Shown in pieces: positions 1 to 9,104 of a stretch of 64,000 nt of DNA. The position numbers and the translations under genes are program-made. The DNA comes from Spirosoma profusum (lineage in GTDB: Bacteria; Bacteroidota; Bacteroidia; Cytophagales; Spirosomataceae). Each line of letters starts with the position of its first letter. Within the stretch, counting starts at the first letter, position 1. The stretch spans positions 1 to 64,000 of the forward strand of contig NZ_JACWZY010000021.1 in NCBI RefSeq assembly GCF_014699005.1, given 5' to 3'. The notes under the pieces were generated by a model. The model searched no databases. It was not told the origin of the DNA and was given only the letters and a program-made list of their open reading frames with translations.

Positions 1-51
1 CTATTGAAAGGTCTTGATTTTTAGCAACAAAGGCCAGCCATAAATCTGGGT

Positions 52-160
52 TTTGTCTCAGCAGCGAACCTAACAGTTTTTGTGAGACGGAGCTTTCGAA
101 AGCAGTTAGCCTGAAGTTTTGTACTTTAGCTAACAGATAACAGATTATACAACATACTTT
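52..160 (-). repeat. Dispersed intergenic repeat, copy 1
   Basis: Read on the minus strand this stretch has the modules seen in other copies: GTTGTATAATCTG, then GTTAGCTAAAGTAC, then an AGGCTAA that pairs with TTAGCT, then GTCTCA...TGAGAC. Its TTATACAACA end lies just upstream of the AraC start at 168. Bases 1-51 show nothing I can assign. Confidence 0.6.
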
Positions 161-167
161 TTGATAG

Positions 168-998
168 ATGTTCATCCAATTCTACTCGCCTACCCCAGCA
201 CTGGCTAGCTTGGTGAAAGGCTACCAAATTGTGCATGTCCAAACGCCTAAGCACTTGCCCTCCTCCGCTCGCCCCTTTCCACCCCATGCCGTTCAGAGTT
301 TGTCATTTTATCCCCGTGATCCGACCCACGTATTCCACCACCGTACGGGACTGACTAGCCGCCAACCCAGCTGCATCCTGGTTGGCCCTCAGGTTTCACG
401 CGTTGACCTGACTACAGGACCGGATATGTTAATCATAGCCACATTTTTTGTGCCAGGTGGATTGCATCGACTACTGGGCATTCCAATGACTGAATTCTTT
501 GACTATGCACTTGATGTGTCGCTACTGTGGGCTCCCCAGATTCGTCAGGTCGATGAACAGCTTCGCCAAACCCATAACTACAAGCAGATGCAACAGATCG
601 TTGAAGCCTTCCTGTTGGATCGACTTCGAAAAAAACAGCTTGAGCAGCACCCCATTGATCGGGCTTTCCAGCGAATGGAAGACCCAAGCCGACCCGCTTC
701 ATTGGATTACCTAGCCGATCAGGCCTGTCTAAGTCCCCGGCAGTTTGAGCGTAAATGCTATGAACGACTGGGCCTTGGCCCTAAAACGTTCGGTCGCCTT
801 GTCCGCTTTAGTAAAGCCGTTCGATTAAAAGAGAAATGTCCTCAGTTGGACTGGCTCGAGATTGCTCTCCAGAGTGGGTATTATGATAGCCAACACCTGC
901 GACGCGACTTTAAAGAATTTGCCGGTTCTACGCCAACCTTGCTGTTGGAGCAAGAAACCAGCACCCTCATACGGGGTTATAGTTCCCATAATTTTTAA
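168..998 (+). CDS. AraC-family transcriptional regulator
   Basis: A 276-aa regulator. The C-terminal third (about residues 170-265) is a two-helix-turn-helix AraC domain, with the typical CLSPRQFERKCYERLG and IALQSGYYDSQHLRRDFKEF segments. The N-terminal half (PTPALASLVKGYQIVHV...) matches the sensor domain common in Bacteroidota AraC proteins (DUF6597-like). The ATG at 168 follows a repeat leader ending in ATTATACAACA. It is a clear paralogue of the AraC gene at 3870-4697. The ligand is unknown; the SnoaL-like, esterase and cupin genes nearby are possible targets, which is inference. Confidence 0.9.
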   Translation: MFIQFYSPTPALASLVKGYQIVHVQTPKHLPSSARPFPPHAVQSLSFYPRDPTHVFHHRTGLTSRQPSCILVGPQVSRVDLTTGPDMLIIATFFVPGGLHRLLGIPMTEFFDYALDVSLLWAPQIRQVDEQLRQTHNYKQMQQIVEAFLLDRLRKKQLEQHPIDRAFQRMEDPSRPASLDYLADQACLSPRQFERKCYERLGLGPKTFGRLVRFSKAVRLKEKCPQLDWLEIALQSGYYDSQHLRRDFKEFAGSTPTLLLEQETSTLIRGYSSHNF

Positions 999-1076
999 AC
1001 GCAAGAATGTCGTTTTTATACCCCCACTCTTGACTAAGAAGGGAGTAGGTTTGTTCGAATCAAAACTCGATCAATC

Positions 1077-1616
1077 ATGAAACCATTCATTTTATTGGTC
1101 TTCATGACCCTCTTGGGTCAAGGAGTCTACAGTCAGCAGAAGGCAACATCCCTACCTCAAAAAAATAGCCCAGAACAAAAAGCCATCGAAGCCCAGGTAG
1201 ACGCTTTTTTTACGAGCTGGAATACCCATGATTTTAGGGACATGAACAAGTATATGGCCCCGGAATGCGATTTTGTCAATATAGTCGGTATGCACTGGAA
1301 AGGCCGCGAAGACGTGCAGTATGCGCATCAAACCATGCACGAACAGCACTTTAAAACGATACCCTTAGAAAAGCGGTCAGTAGCGGTTCGGTTTTTAACC
1401 CCTGATGTTGCCATTGCCCATGTCTTGATGCACGTCAAGGATTCTTACATTACACCTGATGGATCGAAAGGCGGTGATGGGGATGGGTTGGCTACCTTCG
1501 TTTTTGTCAAACGAAATCGGGTTTGGCTGGTGGAGGCAGTCGAAAATGTTGTTGTCAATGAAGTAGCCAAGCCGTTTAACCCCATAACCGTGAGAGACCA
1601 ATCAAAACAGAAATAA
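1077..1616 (+). CDS. Secreted SnoaL/DUF4440-like (NTF2-fold) protein
   Basis: A 179-aa protein with a Sec signal peptide (residues 1-19, ending in VYSQ), so probably periplasmic. The rest has the NTF2-like pattern of the SgcJ/EcaC/DUF4440 group: an N-terminal helix (EAQVDAFFTSWNTHD), a central strand/helix block with GREDVQ, and a final strand pair (FVFVKRNRVWLVEAVEN). Members are small-molecule-binding or orphan enzyme-like proteins, and the substrate cannot be read here. It lies about 80 bp downstream of the AraC gene on the same strand. Confidence 0.75.
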   Translation: MKPFILLVFMTLLGQGVYSQQKATSLPQKNSPEQKAIEAQVDAFFTSWNTHDFRDMNKYMAPECDFVNIVGMHWKGREDVQYAHQTMHEQHFKTIPLEKRSVAVRFLTPDVAIAHVLMHVKDSYITPDGSKGGDGDGLATFVFVKRNRVWLVEAVENVVVNEVAKPFNPITVRDQSKQK

Positions 1617-1673
1617 GGTCTGCTTCTTTCGGCTCAGTGTTATCCAATAGCAATAATCCTTTTAGGTAATGGT

Positions 1674-1753
1674 AGTTATAGAACGGGTCTGGGAATAGCA
1701 ATAACTTACTGTAGGTCAGTTCGTTGTACTTTACCTAGACCCGTTGTATAACT
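1674..1753. repeat. Long imperfect inverted repeat, attC-like
   Basis: The 17-nt arms AGTTATAGAACGGGTCT (1674-1690) and AGACCCGTTGTATAACT (1737-1753) pair with one mismatch around a 46-nt spacer. The right arm holds GTTGTAT, the core found in the leaders of many genes in this window; it fits the integron R box GTTRRRY at six of seven positions. It lies in the 1617-1998 gap, which has no gene. Confidence 0.55.
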
Positions 1754-1888
1754 CACTGTATGTAAAGCTAGTAGTGTAAAGATAGGATTTAAGCCTGTTC
1801 AATATTGTCAGATAAGACGATCAAAACAGAATTTTACAAACGTACTACCACGTCGTAGGCTTGTAAAACTACCATTTAGCCGTATCGC

Positions 1889-1933
1889 AAAACGCCCGAA
1901 TTATAGATACTACCTCGTATCATTTGGGAGGGT
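1889..1933 (+). repeat. Dispersed intergenic repeat, partial copy
   Basis: AAACGCCCGAATTATAGATA and the following CTACCTCGTATCA closely match the copy at 7881. This is the AAACGCCC-to-GTCTCA part of the dispersed repeat. It lies downstream of the esterase gene's stop. Confidence 0.55.
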
Positions 1934-1998
1934 ATTTCGAGACACTTGTCATATAGATTTATCGATAAAGATATCCGCTATGTCTACCGAACAGAGGC

Positions 1999-3099
1999 TC
2001 ATTCTTTAGATTCAACTGTCAAATACGTGTCAAAGAAAGGAAGCATTTCCGTGTAAATTCTACCTTCAAAACCGCCTATATGGCTCACATGCCCCCCAAT
2101 GTATTCTTCCGCAAAATGCTTTACCTGATTGGCTTCGAGCTTTTTGCTGAATTGAAGGCTGGCAATAGGTACATTCTTGATTTCTTCGTTTCGGCCCCAG
2201 TCTAACTTTAAGGCCGTTAAACTTTTCAGCCCAGCCAGATGACTCTCAATCATATTTATGGGAAAGTTGGCCTCCCATTTTCGTTTTGTCTCCTCATCCA
2301 CCATCATCCTGTCGCCACTATAGCTTACTGGCATTTTAGCCGAAAGAAAGGTTTTTCCGGCCTCATCCGGTGAATACGCTCGGGCCAGATTGGCCATCGC
2401 TTTTGTATAAAATTTTGTAAAATCATTTCGTTTAATGAGGTCACCCATTATTTCCGCTTCGCTATACTGATTTCTATAGGAATCCATGTGTTTAAAGGCC
2501 GACATCTCTAGACTAAAGTCACCGCCCCAGCCCAAATTACCAGGACTCAGTGCATACACGGCTGTGAAAACATCCGGATAAAGCATCCCAATTTTCAAAG
2601 CACCATGGCCGCCCATAGACTGGCCGCTCAGGCCTCTACTGTGTCTACCAGCAATCGTTCGATAGCGTTTATCGATATACGCAACCACATCTTTCGCAAT
2701 GTAATCGGCCCAGTTTCCGGTAAGCGTTGAATTGGTGTAAAAACCGGAGCCTAATTTAGCATCACTGTTAGGCAGGACCAAAATCATGGGTTTGATACGA
2801 CCGTTTTGAATAGCCGCATCCATTAACTCATGAAAACGCCACCAGGCCATCACAATGCTGTCACCTCCCATTTCCATCCCACCATGCAAAAAATAAATGA
2901 CCGGATAACGCTGTTTGCTGGCTTCATAGCCGGGCGGCAGGTAAATGGTTAGCCTTCGCATAGGGTCCTCTCCAGCGTGGTTACCCTGAAGGGAAGGCGC
3001 TACGAATTTTTCGATGATAACTTTACCTTTTATGGAGTTTTGTGCCGAGAGGTTTCCCCCAGAAATAAATACGAACAGACAGAGCAGAAACGGTTTCAT
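1999..3099 (-). CDS. Secreted alpha/beta-hydrolase esterase
   Basis: A 366-aa exported esterase of the Fes/esterase-D (putative esterase) family. A signal peptide covers residues 1-20 (ends LSAQ). The oxyanion segment YFLHGG is near residue 70, the nucleophile elbow GQSMGGHGA puts the serine at 161, and DWGRNEE and GGHVSHIGG near the C-terminus carry plausible catalytic Asp and His. Relatives hydrolyse acyl, feruloyl or siderophore esters. It lies 59 nt downstream of the cupin gene on the same strand, so the two may be co-transcribed. Confidence 0.85.
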   Translation of the reverse strand: MKPFLLCLFVFISGGNLSAQNSIKGKVIIEKFVAPSLQGNHAGEDPMRRLTIYLPPGYEASKQRYPVIYFLHGGMEMGGDSIVMAWWRFHELMDAAIQNGRIKPMILVLPNSDAKLGSGFYTNSTLTGNWADYIAKDVVAYIDKRYRTIAGRHSRGLSGQSMGGHGALKIGMLYPDVFTAVYALSPGNLGWGGDFSLEMSAFKHMDSYRNQYSEAEIMGDLIKRNDFTKFYTKAMANLARAYSPDEAGKTFLSAKMPVSYSGDRMMVDEETKRKWEANFPINMIESHLAGLKSLTALKLDWGRNEEIKNVPIASLQFSKKLEANQVKHFAEEYIGGHVSHIGGFEGRIYTEMLPFFDTYLTVESKE

Positions 3100-3158
3100 G
3101 GTTATATGGTTAAGAAGACAGAATGATGATTTATTGTAGGGTAGAACAGCGTTAAGAC

Positions 3159-3782
3159 TTACCCTTTCAACCCATATTGAGCCATGATGGGCTGCCGCTG
3201 CTCCTCGAACATGGTGATCCCATACCGAGTATATAATGCATTCATTTTATCAGTGGCCTCTTTTGAGGTTAAGGAAACACCCCGCTTCATCAGGTCAGGA
3301 ATCAATCGGGCAAACATCTCTTCCAGAAAATTTTCAAAATCCTGGTTGAAAAACATGTCGATATACCGGACTGGTTTATCGGTGGCATTCCAAAATGTAT
3401 GGACAAGGCCGTGAGGGCGCAGATGCCACCCGCCCGCTTCGACTTCATACACCTTATCGCCAACCAGTATGCTGACTGTACCTTCCTGCACAAACATCAG
3501 TTCGTCCAGTTCTTTGTGAACGTGCGGGGCTGGCCCCATCAGTTTAGGACCCATAATGCCCTCCATACAGGAGAATTGTCCGTTAGTTTGGTTGCTGCGG
3601 ACGGGTACTCTGAATCCCAGACCATTGGGTCCTACTTGAGTTGGCTCGGGGGGCGAGTAAAAAGGTTTTAGTGGTCCTCTGTCAGAATGGGTAAATGCGG
3701 GTAAAAGACTCTGAGTCAGCGAGGGGCATTGGGCGTCGAAGCCAGCCAGTAGACCACTAGCCAGGAAATGTCTGCGTTCCAT
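3159..3782 (-). CDS. Tat-exported cupin protein
   Basis: A 207-aa protein. The start MERRHFLASG has a twin-arginine signature followed by a hydrophobic stretch, suggesting Tat export. Residues ~70-150 form a cupin_2 barrel: PHVHKELDELMFVQEG (metal-ligand motif 1) and PHGLVHTFWN (motif 2). This suggests a metal-dependent dioxygenase- or isomerase-like fold; the substrate is unknown. It is immediately upstream of the esterase, and the AraC gene at 3870-4697 lies upstream on the same strand. Confidence 0.8.
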   Translation of the reverse strand: MERRHFLASGLLAGFDAQCPSLTQSLLPAFTHSDRGPLKPFYSPPEPTQVGPNGLGFRVPVRSNQTNGQFSCMEGIMGPKLMGPAPHVHKELDELMFVQEGTVSILVGDKVYEVEAGGWHLRPHGLVHTFWNATDKPVRYIDMFFNQDFENFLEEMFARLIPDLMKRGVSLTSKEATDKMNALYTRYGITMFEEQRQPIMAQYGLKG

Positions 3783-3869
3783 AACAAATCATCTTGTTAG
3801 GCAAAAGTGACGTTCTTCCTGTCGTGAGTAGTGGTACAAAAACGACTTTTTAGGGCTGCCCTAACCGCT

Positions 3870-4697
3870 TTATTCGTGCAAGCCCAACAGTCGTTCGGGC
3901 GCCTGATTGTCAAGCTGAAAAAAAGCCGGAGGAGTAAGCCCAGTGATCACTTTATAGTCTCTTACTAAGTGTTGATAGTCATAGTAGCCGCACTGTAGGG
4001 CGATGCTTAACCAGTCGGTTTGGGGCTGGGCATTTTTCATCCGGAAGGCTTTATCAAAGCGAGCAATTCGGACCAGTTGGGGAGCGGGTACGCCCATCCG
4101 CTCTTTAAATTTTCGCTCGAATTGCCGGGGACATAAACAGGCTTGGCTGGCCAACCAATCCATCGAAACAGGTTCGGTATTGTGCAACAGCAGTTGAGCT
4201 ATCTTATCAATACCATGGGCATTCTTTTTGGCTCGTCTGATTAGTCTTGCGACAAACAATTCCGCCCATTCAAGCATTTCAGCATAGGAGTCGGCATTTC
4301 TCAACTGTTCTGTTACAGTCTTTATGTCTGATGAAAAAACCGCTTCTGCTTCGATATACGTGTTGGTCAGCTCGTAGGAGGGAATGCCCGTTAGTCGGAA
4401 TAAAGCACCGGGTTGAAACTTGATATTGAGGTATAAAAACTCTCGGCCAACACACCGATTGTACACCATTGTATGCTGGCCATGTAAGAAGGCCACTGGT
4501 CTTTTCGTTTTATTGGTTTCTCTCGGATATTGCACGTATTCAGGATCCCGGAGAAAAAATTCAATGGAGTCGCCGGTTTTGGGGGTATAGGCTTTCACCG
4601 GAATCGGTTCCTCGACGGAAAATTCCAGATGGACAATACCGATATTTTCGATGTACCCCCGTAAAGCAGGGCTGGGCAAAAAACCTTTCAGCAGCAT
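3870..4697 (-). CDS. AraC-family transcriptional regulator
   Basis: A 275-aa paralogue of the AraC protein at 168-998, with the same layout: sensor-like N-terminus (FLPSPALRGYIENIGIVHLEF) and C-terminal AraC domain (CLCPRQFERKFKERMG, IALQCGYYDYQHLVRDYK). I chose the ATG at 4697 because the upstream extension begins with TTG and only adds three residues. It shares the strand of the cupin and esterase genes and may regulate them (inference). Confidence 0.9.
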   Translation of the reverse strand: MLLKGFLPSPALRGYIENIGIVHLEFSVEEPIPVKAYTPKTGDSIEFFLRDPEYVQYPRETNKTKRPVAFLHGQHTMVYNRCVGREFLYLNIKFQPGALFRLTGIPSYELTNTYIEAEAVFSSDIKTVTEQLRNADSYAEMLEWAELFVARLIRRAKKNAHGIDKIAQLLLHNTEPVSMDWLASQACLCPRQFERKFKERMGVPAPQLVRIARFDKAFRMKNAQPQTDWLSIALQCGYYDYQHLVRDYKVITGLTPPAFFQLDNQAPERLLGLHE

Positions 4698-4862
4698 CTC
4701 CCACAATTGACGTTTCGTCTGCTAAAGTTAAGCGGTTTACTGAATTTTTCACCAACCTTTTGCTGGCCGCTATCACTCGTATTTATCAAATGCCCTACTA
4801 CCTAATGGTGATGCATATAAACTCATGGGGACGAAAAACCAGTTGTATATGACTCAGGAAAC

Positions 4863-4930
4863 TCCCCATTTCTGGAGCACTACTATGAAGTTTCTATCGT
4901 CTCAGGTAGGAGCCTTTTCTGAGAATGTGT
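4863..4930 (+). repeat. Dispersed intergenic repeat, partial copy
   Basis: The CCCCATTTCTGGAGCA stretch is followed by CGTCTCAGGTAGGAGCC and TTTTCTGAGAATG. TCTCA and TGAGA can pair as a hairpin, as in other copies. It occupies most of the 4698-5003 gap together with unassigned sequence. Confidence 0.55.
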
Positions 4931-5003
4931 CCGATGTTCAATTGGTGTTTAACTCAATCCGTTTCATCTTATAAAACTTTTTTAGAATACTGATATTCTG
5001 TCA

Positions 5004-5522
5004 TTAGTTTAAAATATCTAATGATTCAATCGTTTCTAATGCATCTCTTCCATTACTCACGATCTCAAGATGAGAACGATCACTAATATATTGAGTAGAC
5101 GATGCTATTAATGAGGTGATGGTTTCTTTTATGATAGTTAAGTTTTGCACAGAAGTGCTCATTAGAGCTGCCATAAATCGCTTATTATTATCCCTCTGAG
5201 TTATTAAACCGTTTGCCAAAATAGTAGTATACCAGTTTATTGCATGAGGATATATAATAGATGCACCGTCAAAAACTTCTTTAAAATATGAGTCAGGGTT
5301 TTTATTATTTACAGCGTTGAGCCCATGAATTAAACTGTACATATAATCAGGGTTCGATGTGTCATCAAAGAAACCGTTGAGTAGTATTTTAATCAGAAAT
5401 GGGTCAAGCTTTGATGGATTATCATCCATCCATAATAACAGTTCATCAAAAGGCTCATAATCTTCATCTGATTCCAAAACACGACTTTTTATTAAGCGTG
5501 AAATCATTGTAGACCAGTTCAT
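5004..5522 (-). CDS. Hypothetical helical protein, possibly immunity-like
   Basis: A 172-aa, probably all-helical soluble protein with no signal peptide. I cannot assign a family with certainty; the length, acidic character and segment PFDELLLWMDDNPSKLD resemble small polymorphic-toxin immunity proteins (an Imm30-like fold is one guess). It is AT-rich and flanked on both sides by the dispersed repeat, like the small genes at 13-18.6 kb, which suggests it moved in as a cassette. Confidence 0.6.
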   Translation of the reverse strand: MNWSTMISRLIKSRVLESDEDYEPFDELLLWMDDNPSKLDPFLIKILLNGFFDDTSNPDYMYSLIHGLNAVNNKNPDSYFKEVFDGASIIYPHAINWYTTILANGLITQRDNNKRFMAALMSTSVQNLTIIKETITSLIASSTQYISDRSHLEIVSNGRDALETIESLDILN

Positions 5523-5570
5523 TTTGGTTTTTGAAAAATGTAAAGTGAAACTTGTAATACTTACTTCAGC

Positions 5571-5680
5571 CTTTGTGTATAAGTGAGCGATATGTTAGCC
5601 AAAGTACGACGATTGAGGCTAAATACTGTTTTATTAAACGCCCCATTTTTGACGCAGCTAGATGAACGGTAGATTGCCTG
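5571..5680 (+). repeat. Dispersed intergenic repeat, near-complete 5' part
   Basis: One of the clearest copies: TTGTGTATAAGTGAGC, ATGTTAGCCAAAGTACGACG, GAGGCTAAATACTG, AAACGCCCCATTTTTGA. TTAGCC and GGCTAA are perfect inverted arms around a 16-nt loop. It lies about 50 nt upstream of the start of the gene at 5004-5522. Confidence 0.65.
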
Positions 5681-5723
5681 ACGCTGAAACGTTTATAATC
5701 AGAAGTGGTTTGCTAGCAATTCA

Positions 5724-6542
5724 CTAAAAAAGTAATGTCAGTCCCCCCTTCTTAGGGACTTGGGGCTTGCTTAAGCGGGCAATCTCCTGGGTAAGAAACT
5801 GGGTGAGCTGACCGTACATAAAATCCGTTATTGGTTTGGTAGCTTCTTGCCGACGCGACTCTTCTAGAGCAGCAATATAAGCCGTCCGATCCTGGGCATA
5901 CACTAAGCTCAAGGGCAGGCCATGATACTGCTGAACATAATTCATTAGCAGCCGAGAGGTGCGCCCGTTGCCATCGCCAAAGGGATGAATACTGACCAAT
6001 TGAAAATGTACCTGAAAGGAAAGGTCATAGACCTGCCGGACTGTTTTAGCTGCGGGCAACAGCGTGTTCATCTCTTTAAGCAAAGTGTCCACTGCCGTCG
6101 GCACCTTCCTAGCATCTAAAAACATGCGGCTACCGGCCATGGCGCTCACCGTGCGAAATTGACCAAGGCTCGAATCAAACGTACCTAATAGAGTGTTTGT
6201 TGGTCCACCCGTTTGACGCATGACCGCTGCGGCAATGGCCTGTAGCCGGTCCCGGTTCAAGGGCTCGTGTTGGGTGGCCCAGTCGAGGACCAGTTGTTGA
6301 GCGGCCTGGTGATCAACGACCATCAAGTGGTGTTCTAGCGGCTTGCCCCCCGCCGTAAGCCCTTTTTCTAACAGGGTCTGGGTCTCCAATAGCGTTAGGG
6401 TGGAGCCTTCGATAGCGGTCGAGTGATGAGTGTGCACCATTTGATTATACAGCTCGAAGTTAATCACACCGGTGGTGAGCGCCTGGTATTGCTTGATCAA
6501 TTCAGGCAATGTAGGAGCGGTAGGAGGTGTGATTTGAGCCAT
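5724..6542 (-). CDS. Fic-domain protein, probable AMPylator
   Basis: A 272-aa Fic protein. The catalytic motif HPFGDGNGRTSR spans residues 186-197, with His186 as the expected base. An N-terminal inhibitory helix motif STAIEG (residues 41-46, S/TxxxE[G/N]) marks it as a class II, self-inhibited Fic enzyme. Such enzymes transfer AMP, or another nucleotide moiety, onto hydroxyl groups of target proteins. No antitoxin-like gene is adjacent, which fits the built-in inhibition. It stands alone between repeats. Confidence 0.92.
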   Translation of the reverse strand: MAQITPPTAPTLPELIKQYQALTTGVINFELYNQMVHTHHSTAIEGSTLTLLETQTLLEKGLTAGGKPLEHHLMVVDHQAAQQLVLDWATQHEPLNRDRLQAIAAAVMRQTGGPTNTLLGTFDSSLGQFRTVSAMAGSRMFLDARKVPTAVDTLLKEMNTLLPAAKTVRQVYDLSFQVHFQLVSIHPFGDGNGRTSRLLMNYVQQYHGLPLSLVYAQDRTAYIAALEESRRQEATKPITDFMYGQLTQFLTQEIARLSKPQVPKKGGLTLLF

Positions 6543-6780
6543 GGTGAGCGGTCAGGCGATTGAGCGAGAAGAGTCACTCAAAGATACGAAAGATGCTGGC
6601 TCGGACGCGAACGGCCAATAAAACTAGCTTTAGTTGACGTTCCAACTTCGGCTAGCTCTCCGGTGAGGGCGTTTTAGTCAATTTATAAAAAGCCTACCTT
6701 CGGTCACCCTGAATACTTGTGATGGGTTAGTTGTGGCTCCATAGTTTTTCTGATAATGTAAGCTACTCTAGGAAATACCG

Positions 6781-6816
6781 ATTTGTCTCAGTTCGAGGAG
6801 CCTTTTGTGAGAATGA
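6781..6816 (+). repeat. Dispersed intergenic repeat, hairpin part only
   Basis: TTTGTCTCAGTTCGAGGAGC followed by CTTTTGTGAGAATG has the TCTCA/TGAGA hairpin of the family but not the upstream modules. It lies in the 6543-6906 gap, whose remaining sequence shows no gene. Confidence 0.45.
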
Positions 6817-6906
6817 ACCTAGTGTGTGCTTTTAAGTAGCTTACGTGCTTAGGAATGATGCCCTGAACTTGTCATTTTTACCTCTTAAGCGAAAGGCCTA
6901 TAAAAG

Positions 6907-7725
6907 ATGAAAAAGACTTTTACACAAAAAAGAAATATGTGTTCTCACGTATTACTTACAGGTATATTTATTCTATTCATCAGTTCGCTAATTGGCTGTG
7001 CGACCTCTAAACAACTGGGTTATTTTCAGGAAGATGGCACAAATGATAACAATAAAGAACTGGATAGTATTTTTGCTGCCGTCCAAAACATTCCCCTTTC
7101 CAAAGGGACTATACTGACCATTCGCGTAAATAGCATTACCCCACCCAACAGTGCTACCGTTAATCCATTTGATCCGATCCTCATACCCGGTAAGGTCATC
7201 GACCCGCCGATTATTACTGGCTTTTTGATCAACGAGGAGGGTAATATTGCTTTACCCTTAGTAGGGTTGATTCCAGCAGCAGGCAAGACGACGGCGCAAC
7301 TGGCTACGGATATACGGGCCAAGTTACGGGCGCATCTACTAGAGCCTACTGTAACGGTTGAATTCACGACCCGCATCTCTGTATTAGGGGAGGTCAATAA
7401 GCCTGCCCTGTTTACCCTCAGCAGCCCAATTCTCAGTCTACCCCAAGCGCTGGGGCTGGCAGGCGATTTGACCACGTATGCTCGACGAGACAATATCTTA
7501 GTGATTCGTTATAATGGTCCTAATAACCTTATCTACCAGCGAATTGACCTCACTAAGCGAAGTATCCTTCATTCCCCTTTTTATTTTTTGAGGGCCGGTG
7601 ATGTGGTGTATGTTTCACCGGGTAAAGACCGGGCGGCCAGCGTCGATCGGGCTTACCGAATCATTCCCATCGCGCTCAGTGCGCTTACCGTAATTGCTTC
7701 TGTTTTGAGCCTAGCCTTACGATAA
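6907..7725 (+). CDS. Wza-like polysaccharide export lipoprotein
   Basis: A 272-aa outer-membrane auxiliary (OPX) protein. A lipoprotein signal ends at LIGC (Cys near residue 31), followed by a Poly_export domain (about residues 58-150; NEEGNIALPLVGLIPAAGKT) and an SLBB-like segment (VLGEVNKPALFTLSS). The C-terminus ends in a hydrophobic segment (IIPIALSALTVIASVLSLAL). Relatives form the exit channel for capsule or exopolysaccharide with a Wzc-type co-polymerase. No Wzc, Wzx, Wzy or glycosyltransferase gene is nearby, so it is an orphan here. Confidence 0.85.
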   Translation: MKKTFTQKRNMCSHVLLTGIFILFISSLIGCATSKQLGYFQEDGTNDNNKELDSIFAAVQNIPLSKGTILTIRVNSITPPNSATVNPFDPILIPGKVIDPPIITGFLINEEGNIALPLVGLIPAAGKTTAQLATDIRAKLRAHLLEPTVTVEFTTRISVLGEVNKPALFTLSSPILSLPQALGLAGDLTTYARRDNILVIRYNGPNNLIYQRIDLTKRSILHSPFYFLRAGDVVYVSPGKDRAASVDRAYRIIPIALSALTVIASVLSLALR

Positions 7726-7880
7726 TGTAAAGATCCGCTCTGTGTAGGCGACCTCCTCGAGTGCGTATATGGCTGAAATACGCAACCGGGTATTTTCTTC
7801 CTACACCGGACATGGTGAAGGATATAGTGTATAGGTCATGACATCATCTGACATTTTCTTTGCCAAGTTTTCGAATCATT

Positions 7881-7938
7881 AAACGTCCGAATTATAGATA
7901 CTTCCTCGTCTCAGTTAGGAGCGTTCAGTGAGAATACA
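7881..7938 (+). repeat. Dispersed intergenic repeat, 3' part
   Basis: AAACGTCCGAATTATAGATA continues with CTTCCTCGTCTCAGTTAGGA and a GTGAGAATACAC hairpin partner. It is nearly the same as the copy at 1889 over its first 30 or so bases. It lies in the 7726-8074 gap; no gene is visible there. Confidence 0.6.
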
Positions 7939-8074
7939 CTCTAAGAATCACAATACATACAAACTGAAGCTTCACTTATCCTCAAACACAAAATGCTCAC
8001 ACCTAGTTTGTAGGTTAAGTTATGTTCTTACGAGTGATATAGCTGGTTAGATTCATCTATTCGCAAGCTTACTG

Positions 8075-8557
8075 ATGGCCATGAAAACGGCTGATACGCA
8101 CATTAACACCAATTTCAACAATGCTAAATTATTGCTCGTTGAACCCCAGACCGATCAATGGAAAATGATGGAAGGTGCCCTCCGGCAATACCTCCCACAA
8201 GTAACCACCCAACGTGTAGCCAATGTTGAGCAGGCAAAACTCCTACTAAATTCGTGGAGGGGTCAGGAATGGCAACTCCCCAAACTTATTTTGCTCAACC
8301 TCTACCTACCTCAGAATACCGATGGCTGGGAACTGCTCAGGACCATTAAGGCTATGCCTGGAGCCTTCATCCGAATTCCGGTTCTTGTGTATGGTCCTAT
8401 CGGCAAACAGTCTGATGTTACCCTATCGTATGAAATAGGCGCTGCTACCTATTTACCACAACCTAACGACCTGGTAAGTTGGCAGGATTTTTGTAACGCG
8501 TTACGGATTTACTGGTGGGAAACCGTTTCATTGCCACCCTTACATTTCGACCTGTAA
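8075..8557 (+). CDS. Degenerate receiver-domain protein (pseudo-receiver)
   Basis: A 160-aa protein with the full receiver fold pattern but altered active-site residues. The phospho-acceptor Asp is Asn (LILLNLYLP), the acidic pair near the first strand is replaced (LLLVEPQTD), and the conserved Lys is Gln (TYLPQPND). It ends in the LRIYWWETVSLPP segment shared by the receiver paralogues of this window. It probably cannot be phosphorylated, so it may act as a constitutive or binding-only partner. It contains a single domain with no output. Confidence 0.8.
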   Translation: MAMKTADTHINTNFNNAKLLLVEPQTDQWKMMEGALRQYLPQVTTQRVANVEQAKLLLNSWRGQEWQLPKLILLNLYLPQNTDGWELLRTIKAMPGAFIRIPVLVYGPIGKQSDVTLSYEIGAATYLPQPNDLVSWQDFCNALRIYWWETVSLPPLHFDL

Positions 8558-8676
8558 GCTGCATAGGTATGAATAAAGGCTTGTTCATCGTTAAATGTCT
8601 GTTAGTAGTTAATAGGCTTAATAGGCCGTTTTCTAGCTCTCTACAACATACCCAGGAATGAACCTGTTGTACCGCT

Positions 8677-9102
8677 ATGCGTACTGGTCCCATTTTGTTG
8701 ATCGACGATGATCAACTGCTGTTTTAAGAAGTCGTTCGGGATTTAGGAGTGCTCAATCCCATCCATTTCTTTGTCACGGGCCAGCAAGTGCTGGATTACT
8801 TGCTCACCACCTCAGAGCAACCCTTCCTTATTCTTTGTGGTATTAATATGCCCAAAATGAATGGGCTGGAGTTGAGGCAGCGCATCGAAGCGAATCAAAC
8901 GCTGAAACAAAGGGCAATCCCCTTTATTTTTTTGACCACTGACGCTTCACCTTCACTAATTGAAGAAGCGTATGAGGGTACTATTCAGGGCTTTTTTAAG
9001 AAATCGGTAGGCCATGAGGCAGCCAAAGAACAACTCCGCTGGATCATGGGTTACTGGCAACATTGCCTGTATCCTTATAGCGGCCCCCAACCCAAGCAGT
9101 AA
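8677..9102 (+). pseudogene. Receiver-domain response regulator, nonsense-disrupted
   Basis: Translation from the ATG at 8677 gives MRTGPILLIDDDQLLF, then an in-frame TAA at 8725-8727, and the receiver fold continues in the same frame to 9102 (PFLILCGINMPKMNGLELR). The phospho-acceptor position is also changed: typical receivers read DINMPKMNG, here GINMPKMNG. A GTG at 8749 could restart translation, but the product would lack strand 1 and the acidic pocket. Two independent losses support a decayed gene. Confidence 0.8.
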
Positions 9103-9104
9103 GG

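Noticed and set aside
7026..7493. Long minus-strand frame opposite the Wza-like gene
   Set aside because: Shadow frame; the plus-strand lipoprotein is convincing over its whole length.
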